DNA from: an uncultured Planctomycetia bacterium
GTDB lineage: Bacteria > Planctomycetota > Phycisphaerae > FEN-1346 > JAACEH01
Direction: 5' to 3'
DNA length: 37,357 nt
Assembly (NCBI GenBank): GCA_903929765.1
Contig: CAIYVX010000038.1
Coordinates: 1 to 37,357, forward strand
The position numbers and the translations under genes are program-made. The notes beneath the pieces are model-generated. The model was not told the origin of the DNA and searched no databases. It was given only the letters and a program-made list of their open reading frames with translations. This document shows positions 23,709 to 29,699 of this stretch, one piece after another (position 1 is the first letter of the stretch; the number at the start of each line of letters is the position of its first letter).

Positions 23709-24917
23709 ATGGCGAAACTCAACGTGGTCGTGATTCTGGCGGAAGCGTTGCGGCAGGATCATTGCGGCTGCTACGGGAACACCTGGATTCACACGCCGCA
23801 CCTAGACCGCCTGGCGGCTGGGGCGGCGCGATTTACACGATGTTACAGCGAGGCCCTGGGCAGCGCGGCGGCGCGGCGGGCCATGCTCACCGGGCGGCGG
23901 TCGTTCCCGGACGCCGGCGGCCCCGCAACCGACACACCCTCCGATCTCTCCCGGTGCCTGGCCCAAGCCGGATACTGGACCGGCATGGCCGCCGACATCT
24001 CCGAGCCCTGGACGCGGCCCATGAACCTCGCCGAATACACCGTCAATGCGAAGCACCTGACCGCAGTGAAAACGGAACTGGCCGAGACCCTGGCGGCGCG
24101 CGGCCTGCCACAAAAAGAAGCCGACTGGCCCGTGGCCAGGGTTTACTCTCGGGCCATGGAACTCCTGCGCGAGAACGCCTCGAAGAAACAGCCGTTTTTC
24201 CTGACGATCAAGCATGCCGCCCCGGCGCCGCCGTGGGCCCCGCCGCAGAATTACACGGAGATGTACGATCGCGGCTACGAAGGTCCAGCCAAGCGCGGCA
24301 TCTATCCCCTGAGCGGCAAGGCCGACTGGCTCAACGAGCGGCAACTGAAGCACCTCCGCGCGCTCTACGCCGGCGAGGTCACGCTGATGGACGCCTGGCT
24401 GGGCAAGTTCCTTGCGGCCCTCGGCGAACTGGATTTGATGGACAAGACGCTGATCGTCTTCGCCGGCGATCACGGCGTGGCCCTGGGCGAACACGGTCTG
24501 ACGGGCTATGTGCCGGCGGCGCTCTATCCGGAACTGACCGACGTTCCGGCCGTTTACTATGACCCGGAGTTGAAGACGGCGCGGAGCGTCGGCGGTCTGA
24601 TCTACAACATTGACCTGATGGCCACGATAATGAACCGCCTCGGTGTGGCGGCGCAGCCGGTGCTGGAAGGGATCGACGTGCGGCCGATGCTTGACGGCGG
24701 CCACGGCGGGCGGCCCTATCTGACCAGCGTCCTCGGGGACGCGATCTGGATCCGCAATGCGAGCCATGTGCTGATTGCCCACCGCCGCGGGTCACAATTC
24801 GAGCTTTACGAACTGGCCGACGACGCGAAACTGGACCGCAATGTGGCCGAACGCCACCTCGGACTGTGCGAGGAAATGTTCGCCCTGGCGGTCAAAGATG
24901 CCGGGGGCGAATTGTAA
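23709..24917 (+). CDS. Sulfatase/alkaline-phosphatase superfamily hydrolase, atypical
   Basis: A 402-residue protein of the formylglycine sulfatase fold. NVVVILAEALRQDHCGCYGN is the N-terminal metal-binding strand, but the usual Asp is Glu12. The nucleophile motif C/S-x-P-S-R reads S-A-A-A-R (Ser52-Arg56) before AMLTGR, so it would be a Ser-type site needing an anaerobic sulfatase-maturating enzyme if active. FAGDHGVALGEHGLTG provides the second metal segment. There is no signal peptide, unlike most planctomycete sulfatases, suggesting a cytoplasmic substrate. The ATG at 23709 is preferred to an upstream frame that merely translates the R2 repeats. The substrate is unknown. Confidence 0.82.
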   Translation: MAKLNVVVILAEALRQDHCGCYGNTWIHTPHLDRLAAGAARFTRCYSEALGSAAARRAMLTGRRSFPDAGGPATDTPSDLSRCLAQAGYWTGMAADISEPWTRPMNLAEYTVNAKHLTAVKTELAETLAARGLPQKEADWPVARVYSRAMELLRENASKKQPFFLTIKHAAPAPPWAPPQNYTEMYDRGYEGPAKRGIYPLSGKADWLNERQLKHLRALYAGEVTLMDAWLGKFLAALGELDLMDKTLIVFAGDHGVALGEHGLTGYVPAALYPELTDVPAVYYDPELKTARSVGGLIYNIDLMATIMNRLGVAAQPVLEGIDVRPMLDGGHGGRPYLTSVLGDAIWIRNASHVLIAHRRGSQFELYELADDAKLDRNVAERHLGLCEEMFALAVKDAGGEL

Positions 24918-25034
24918 TTTCGGGAACACCAGTTGTTCTTCGACGAACAGCAGGTCCGGCCCCGCCTCCTGGAGCAGCCGGCACAGGGTGGACGGGTCGA
25001 GCAATCGCCGTCCGCCGCGCCCCCTTCATTCCTA
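24918..25034 (-). pseudogene. Possible decayed nuclease fragment in the gap after the sulfatase
   Basis: On the minus strand about 35 codons read GGRRLLDPSTLCRLLQEAG then PDLLFVEEQLVFPK. This loosely recalls the acidic-strand region of RuvC-fold resolvases (P-D-x-x-x-x-E). It has no proper start and runs into sulfatase antisense. This is a weak call. The remaining gap to 25210 holds only repeat R1-D. Confidence 0.15.
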
Positions 25035-25131
25035 ATTTATCATATTCCTGTCCCTGATTTCCATCTCCGCTCCGTCACTAGAGCAGATAACGATTGGTTG
25101 TACTCTATTGGGAAAGTTTGCCGGCCTTCCT

Positions 25132-25170
25132 CACACCTTGCCCCCCAAACAGCCGGGGGGCCAAGGTGTG
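25132..25170. repeat. Palindromic repeat R1, copy D, between convergent genes
   Basis: CACACCTTG/CAAGGTGTG arms enclose CCCCCC/GGGGGG with a loop containing AAACAGCC, followed by GCACCC. It is essentially copy B in the opposite orientation. Lying between the convergent sulfatase and aldo-keto reductase genes, it could serve both as an end-of-transcript structure. Confidence 0.75.
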
Positions 25171-25210
25171 GCACCCTGGAAGTATCCATTCAATCGTTAA
25201 CTGATCTAAG

Positions 25211-26260
25211 TTAACCTAGTAATTTATGCGCATTTTTCAGCATTTCCCTTATGGGAAGGTCATACGGGCATTCATTTTCGCAATTGCCGCACTCCGCGCA
25301 TTCCGCGGCGCTCTTCTTGATTTGCGCGTATTCATTTCTTGCCCACTCTATGCTGTAGTAGCGGTTCGCCTGCCTTTCCATATAGAAAATGTACTTTATG
25401 TCTATGCCTTTTGAACAAACCGGCACGCAGTAGCCGCATTGGCGGCAAATATTTTTTCCCTGCGTTCTGGCTATTTCATCAACTTCTTGTTTCAAGGCCG
25501 CATTGTCGGCATGGGACAGGATGCGGAATCCGGCGGCGGTCCTGATGTTCTGCTCCAGCTCAGCCACAGTCATCATGCCCGGGATGGCTACGGAAATATC
25601 CTGCGAAAAAACATATTTCAGCGCAGCTTCGGGGACTTCCGTGAAAAGACCCTTGGCAAACGGCTTCATGGCCATAATGCCGATATTAAGTTTTTTCGCG
25701 ACCGGCAAAACATCCTTGATCACATCCTGGTCAAATAAATTGATGGCGACCATGGCCACGTCAAATTCATTTGTTTTTAAGAGTTGTACAATTTCCTTAT
25801 GATGGTGCCCGCTCACGCCCCCGATGAACCTTATCTTCCCGGAAGCCTTGGCTTCTTTCAACCCTTGAAGCGCTCCGCCCTGCCCCGTGGCAGTTTTTAC
25901 CCGGCCCGTTGCCTGGGTAACATTGTAAAGCCCGTATATGTCCAGATAGTCGGTTTCCAGCATTCCAAGTGTTTTATCCAAATCTTCCAGCAATTTTTCG
26001 CGCGTAAGCGCTGAAGAGCGGTCAGTAAAGATGACTTCGGACCGTTTGCGGCTGGATTTTTTTAGTGCGTTCTTAATTCGGATGCGGTTATCAACTTCGG
26101 TCGCGTCTTTGTACTCGTGTACGTCAAACAAATTCAAACCGTATTCCATGGCCTTTTCGTACACTTCCTGCGGGCAAATACCCCCCACGCCCAATATCTT
26201 GGTACGTAATTTCGTCCGGCCCAGAACCCTTTCTTGCATTTTCGCTACCAGGTCATTCAT
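25211..26260 (-). CDS. Aldo-keto reductase-like protein with two C-terminal 4Fe-4S clusters
   Basis: A 349-residue fusion. The first ~265 residues form an aldo-keto reductase barrel. The tail holds two ferredoxin-type motifs, CRQCGYCVPVC (Cys272, 275, 278, 282) and CAECGNCENEC (Cys321, 324, 327, 331). Of the catalytic tetrad, Asp46 and Tyr50 remain (FDVHEY), but the Lys of the usual T-K reads T-D and the His of L-H reads L-Y, so classical NADPH-dependent reduction is doubtful. The clusters suggest ferredoxin-linked redox. MNDLVAKM was chosen because AGGAG lies 7 bases upstream. Codon and base use are clearly more AT-rich than in its neighbours, suggesting transfer. Confidence 0.85.
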   Translation of the reverse strand: MNDLVAKMQERVLGRTKLRTKILGVGGICPQEVYEKAMEYGLNLFDVHEYKDATEVDNRIRIKNALKKSSRKRSEVIFTDRSSALTREKLLEDLDKTLGMLETDYLDIYGLYNVTQATGRVKTATGQGGALQGLKEAKASGKIRFIGGVSGHHHKEIVQLLKTNEFDVAMVAINLFDQDVIKDVLPVAKKLNIGIMAMKPFAKGLFTEVPEAALKYVFSQDISVAIPGMMTVAELEQNIRTAAGFRILSHADNAALKQEVDEIARTQGKNICRQCGYCVPVCSKGIDIKYIFYMERQANRYYSIEWARNEYAQIKKSAAECAECGNCENECPYDLPIREMLKNAHKLLG

Positions 26261-26439
26261 TCTGCTTCTCCTGGGTACCTCCGCCATCTGGAAGACCACA
26301 TACCGCGAGTGCGCCAACACCTCGGATTCTCCAGACCTCCGTGTCCGGATGCACAGAAAACCCTATATTCACGCGGTCAGACGACCTTATTATTGTCAGA
26401 ACTGTAGTGCCGATCTGGGAAATCCGGGGTAATCACATT

Positions 26440-26886
26440 TCAGCCCTTCGTCGGCGGCGCGGGCGACGGGCCGCAGAACTCGCAGGTAAAAGCCGCCACC
26501 AACTCGTCGTCAATCTGCTCATTTCCGCCGTGAATGACCAGCGGGAACCCGTGTACTTCGACGCCCGCGCTGCGCAGGCGATTCATCAGCCCATCGAAGA
26601 AATGGCCCTCGCCCCAGTCATAGGAGCCGAAAAAGCCGATCCGTTTGCCGGTCAACGGTCCGGCCACGTCGAAGAGAAAATGTTCGACGGCCGGGACGAC
26701 GTTTTCGCCCGTCCAGGCTGGCGAACCGATCAGGATCGCTTCGGCGCCGGCCAGGTCGGCAGGCCGGGCGTCCTCGAAGCTGGTCAGGAGCACCCGCGCG
26801 CCCCCCTGCCGCAGATGGTGGGCCAGACGGTCGGCCAGAGCGGCCGTGTTGCCGCTGGAAGAGAAGTAAAGTACGGTGACGTTCAT
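26440..26886 (-). CDS. Flavodoxin family protein
   Basis: A 148-residue FMN electron carrier. The phosphate-binding loop is YFSSSGNTAALA near the N-terminus, and the two isoalloxazine-contacting loops are GSPAWTGENVVP and GSYDWGEGHFF. It can stand in for ferredoxin in anaerobic electron transfer. GGGGA lies shortly before the ATG. It is separated from the upstream low-GC aldo-keto reductase by about 180 bases and has its own promoter, so the two are not an obvious operon. Confidence 0.88.
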   Translation of the reverse strand: MNVTVLYFSSSGNTAALADRLAHHLRQGGARVLLTSFEDARPADLAGAEAILIGSPAWTGENVVPAVEHFLFDVAGPLTGKRIGFFGSYDWGEGHFFDGLMNRLRSAGVEVHGFPLVIHGGNEQIDDELVAAFTCEFCGPSPAPPTKG

Positions 26887-26943
26887 TGGCAGTCCCCTTT
26901 CGCGTTGCTGGTCAGAGTTCGGTGCGCTTCTATGTCCTCAGTG

Positions 26944-26973
26944 AGTTTACGGTCCGGCGGAGGGGAGAGTCAA
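26944..26973 (-). promoter_or_regulatory. Putative flavodoxin promoter
   Basis: On the minus strand TTGACT (26968-26973) and TAAACT (26944-26949) are separated by 18 bases, about 58 bases upstream of the flavodoxin ATG. Confidence 0.45.
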
Positions 26974-27002
26974 GGGGTACGAGAGGCGACAACGGCAGAA
27001 AC

Positions 27003-27113
27003 GGCGAATATCCAATAACGAACACCCAATATCCAATCATGAAGTGCGGACTGCGAGTCGGGAGTTTTTCCCTTGATGATTGGGTGTTGAGTATTGGATA
27101 TTGGATATTCGCT
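27003..27113. repeat. ATTGGATATT-type degenerate repeat in inverted arrangement
   Basis: The right half carries TATTGGATATTGGATATTCG and GATTGGGTGTT. The left half carries the reverse complements, such as CGAATATCCAATA and ACACCCAATATCCAATCAT. The arms flank about 30 bases. It has no coding potential and lies between the flavodoxin promoter and the coiled-coil gene terminator. Confidence 0.6.
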
Positions 27114-27149
27114 GTTTTTTTCGTGGCGAAATCACGGAAAAGGTCTGAA

Positions 27150-27189
27150 GAAAAAAAGTGGCCCGAACGTCTCCGCAAACGTTCGGGCC
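27150..27189 (-). terminator. Rho-independent terminator of the coiled-coil gene
   Basis: On the minus strand an 11-bp perfect stem GGCCCGAACGT/ACGTTCGGGCC with an 8-base loop is followed by AC and seven T residues. It lies about 75 bases after the stop codon of the 27266 gene. Confidence 0.88.
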
Positions 27190-27265
27190 TCCCTCACAAC
27201 TCTGGAATGCCACTACTGCAACCCTCCGCGCATCATCCCCGCGCTTCCCACGTGAGCTGCATCCT

Positions 27266-27526
27266 TCAGACCTCTCCCTCCTCCAACATCTTCCGAAGGA
27301 TACAGTTCTCCCGCTTCGTGGCCTCCAGGTCAAACGCCAGATACTTGATCGACAACCGCAGATAATCGAGACTGTTTTGCAGACTGGCGACGCTCTGCCG
27401 CAACTTTTCGTGCTGATTGGCCGCCGCCGCACCAACGTGTTCGAGTTTTTTCTTTTCCAGATCGGGGAACTTCTGCATTTCCACCAGCAGCTCGCTGATC
27501 TGTTGTTCGAAGGCTGCCTCATCCAT
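27266..27526 (-). CDS. Small coiled-coil protein under sigma54 control
   Basis: An 86-residue cytoplasmic protein, not recognised. Most of it is predicted helix with heptad-like Leu/Ile spacing (ISELLVEMQKF, SLQNSLDYLRLSIKYLAF, ENCILRKMLEE), suggesting a coiled-coil dimer or adaptor. MDEAAFEQQ is the chosen start: GGGAGG lies 9 bases upstream, and the longer frame would put the start inside that Shine-Dalgarno. It has a consensus sigma54 promoter (27560-27575) and its own terminator, so it is a complete one-gene unit. Function could be as a chaperone or scaffold, but nothing in the sequence decides this. Confidence 0.72.
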   Translation of the reverse strand: MDEAAFEQQISELLVEMQKFPDLEKKKLEHVGAAAANQHEKLRQSVASLQNSLDYLRLSIKYLAFDLEATKRENCILRKMLEEGEV

Positions 27527-27559
27527 GACTCGTACCTCCCTCGGCACTGCCCCACCTAA

Positions 27560-27575
27560 TGCAAAGTGCGTGCCA
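27560..27575 (-). promoter_or_regulatory. Consensus sigma54 (-24/-12) promoter
   Basis: The minus strand reads TGGCACG-CACT-TTGCA, an exact match to the sigma54 consensus TGGCACG-N4-TTGCW with correct GG-to-GC spacing. Transcription would start near 27549, about 23 bases before the ATG and just ahead of its Shine-Dalgarno. Confidence 0.82.
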
Positions 27576-27949
27576 GAAGGAAAGATTTCCGAAGAACTTT
27601 TGGCGACCCGTTTTTTTGCGTAATTTTGCTGGTTCCCAACCGGGATTTGCCGGACACTCGGAGTTTGCCCGGACTAACGATTGTAACGGACAGCGCTGCT
27701 TTGCATCATCATCGGAGGTTGCCACCAGGCTGCACGGCGGCTAAGTGGTGAATAGAGCGTAAGTTATGATTGTGATACCCGAAGGGAACGGTTGTGGTTT
27801 CTCTTCAACGTGCCCATCACTAAGCGGAGGGCCGTCTCAAACGGCACAAACGTCCCGTTCGCACCCTCAACCGGCACAAACGTCACAAACCGCAGGTGGC
27901 GGGGGTCGGAAGAGCGCAAACTGACGATTGGTTCGACTAACTTTATCGG
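27576..27949 (-). promoter_or_regulatory. Gene-free region upstream of the sigma54 promoter
   Basis: About 370 bases hold no gene that I can support. Two direct repeats are visible: TTTGCCGGAC/TTTGCCCGGAC at 27646 and 27664, and CGGCACAAACGTC at 27842 and 27872 (30 bases apart). Such pairs are candidates for the upstream sites of an AAA+ enhancer-binding protein, which a sigma54 promoter requires. This is inference. Confidence 0.35.
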
Positions 27950-29506
27950 TTACTCATCCGGCCGCGCCGCGGCGTCGGATTTTGGCGGGGCCGGCGGCGT
28001 GCGGACCGACGGTTTGCCGGCGGCCAGGACGCGGACGAAGATCGGGTTGCTGGAGAGCTTCGAGGCCCAGACCTTGGGACCGTCGCCGCCGCGCGGCTTG
28101 ACGACGTAGGTGGCCTGAATCTTGTAGACGCCGGGCGCGTCGAAAGAGAAGAGGGTCTGGCCGTACTTTTCGTAATCGAGATCGGTTCGTGGGGCTGTGG
28201 CGGGGGCCTGAGAAAGGAGGCTTTCTTCGCTGCGACCATAGACACTGTTGACGTCAACCAGTTTGCCCCAGAAGGCCAGCGGCCGCAGGTAAGAGAGATA
28301 ATAGTCCTTGTCCTTGGGATCGTCTTCGGGCCAATTGATGCGCTGGATGAAGGGGCGGATGACGGGGCTGCCGGCCTGGGCCGTGACCGTCACCTGCAGG
28401 GTCCGCTCCAGGCGAGTGTCGATCAGCATCGGCTGTTCGCCGGCGTTGACCAGGCGGAACTCGACCAGAATTTTTTCGCCGACGGCGAATTCCGGGCGGA
28501 TCGGTTTGAGGAGCGCCGCCAGGCCATTGACCGGCGCGCCGGGTTCGTAGACGTCGGGCGAGGGAATGCGGATCGCGTCCGGTCCGGTCGCCTTGACCGG
28601 CGGCTCGGGCAACGGGGCGGCGGGCGGGGGAATGATCTGGAGGTTGATGACGCTGGACTTCAACTGTTCCTTGCCGTCGGGGCTGTCGAGGACCATGGAG
28701 ACCATGTAATTGCCGGGGCGGCTCAGGTCGAAGAACTGGGCCAGGTCGATCTCGGTCTGAAAGTTACGCTCCGCCGGAATGGTTTTGGGCGTGGGCGGCG
28801 CGGGCGGCAGGCCGCCTTCGCGGACGGTCGGCTTGGGGGCGACGGAGTTGCCGCGGCCGTCGGTCACGTCGAGGCGGCCGGCGCCGGTGAGATAAAGCGT
28901 CCCTTCGCGCAGTTCGACGGGCGCCTGCTCGTAAAGGACGGCGTTCTTGGACGGATTGTCGATGACGATCCGCAGCAGGGCGGGCTGGCCGACCGGATAG
29001 GGCGGGCGGGTGGGTTCGATGCGCAGGCGCAGGGGCGTCAGGGTTCCGGTGGCCGCACCGCCGCGAGCGAGTTCGGCGACCTTGAGCGCTTCGGGCGTGC
29101 CGACCGGAAACCCGGCGGCGCCGGCGAGGCGGAACTGGGCTCCCGTGACCTTTTCCACCGCCACCAGCGGCAGGATATATTCGACGCCGGGGACGGCTTT
29201 GCGGGCGGTGCTGAGTTCGTCGAGCGGGCTTTGGATGCGGAGGTCGAGGGTTGTTTCGGCGAACTTGCCCTTGAGGACTTCGACCACCTGGCAGGGAATT
29301 TTCCAGGGCAACGCCTTATCGCCTTCGGAGACGGGTTCGGCCGTGGCCTTGGCCCGGACGACGAGCGTGGCGTCGGCGACCATGTGGTTGAGTTCGTCGA
29401 GGCTGAAGCGTTTGCCCAAGTCCTGGGCCGAGGCCGGCGGCGCCGCCAGAAAGACCGCCACGACGACCGCAACCGCAACGAATAAACCGAAACGTATTCC
29501 TGGCAT
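27950..29506 (-). CDS. Hypothetical exported protein with Ig-like regions
   Basis: A 518-residue protein with a clear signal peptide (residues 1 to about 28, A-S-A-Q). The first part (about 29-130) contains VADATLVVRAKATAEP and VEVLKGKF, recalling planctomycete surface proteins in which such a segment is followed by beta-sandwich domains. The middle and end have two Ig/cohesin-like beta stretches (around RIEPTRPPYPVGQPALLRIV and RPEFAVGEKILVEFRLVN). The tail is Pro/Ala-rich. No catalytic motif is seen. GGGAGG lies 5 bases before the ATG. It stands alone between the sigma54 regulatory region and the divergent methyltransferase. Confidence 0.75.
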   Translation of the reverse strand: MPGIRFGLFVAVAVVVAVFLAAPPASAQDLGKRFSLDELNHMVADATLVVRAKATAEPVSEGDKALPWKIPCQVVEVLKGKFAETTLDLRIQSPLDELSTARKAVPGVEYILPLVAVEKVTGAQFRLAGAAGFPVGTPEALKVAELARGGAATGTLTPLRLRIEPTRPPYPVGQPALLRIVIDNPSKNAVLYEQAPVELREGTLYLTGAGRLDVTDGRGNSVAPKPTVREGGLPPAPPTPKTIPAERNFQTEIDLAQFFDLSRPGNYMVSMVLDSPDGKEQLKSSVINLQIIPPPAAPLPEPPVKATGPDAIRIPSPDVYEPGAPVNGLAALLKPIRPEFAVGEKILVEFRLVNAGEQPMLIDTRLERTLQVTVTAQAGSPVIRPFIQRINWPEDDPKDKDYYLSYLRPLAFWGKLVDVNSVYGRSEESLLSQAPATAPRTDLDYEKYGQTLFSFDAPGVYKIQATYVVKPRGGDGPKVWASKLSSNPIFVRVLAAGKPSVRTPPAPPKSDAAARPDE

Positions 29507-29536
29507 GTTCGCCTCCCGGGAAGAACCCCGCCCGCC

Positions 29537-29564
29537 ATTCTATCGCCGGGCTGCGGAAATGCAA
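29537..29564 (-). promoter_or_regulatory. Putative promoter of the 27950-29506 gene
   Basis: On the minus strand TTGCAT (29559-29564) and TAGAAT (29537-29542) are separated by 16 bases, about 31 bases upstream of the ATG. Confidence 0.5.
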
Positions 29565-29626
29565 GCTTGCCGCCTCGCCGAATGGGCCTCGGACCGAATC
29601 CGGGTTCTCCGGCGCGGCCTTTTCTC

Positions 29627-29654
29627 TTGAAAGTCCCATCCGACCGGCTAAACT
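29627..29654 (+). promoter_or_regulatory. Putative promoter of the DNA methyltransferase gene
   Basis: TTGAAA (29627-29632) and TAAACT (29649-29654) are separated by 16 bases, about 46 bases upstream of the ATG at 29700. Confidence 0.5.
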
Positions 29655-29699
29655 CCGCAAACGGGTCGCGGTCCCAGAAAGCGACTCCTGGTGATTCAG

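Noticed and set aside
27548-27744. Small plus- and minus-strand ORFs in the sigma54 upstream region
   Set aside because: They lack ribosome sites and motifs, and overlap one another across the promoter.
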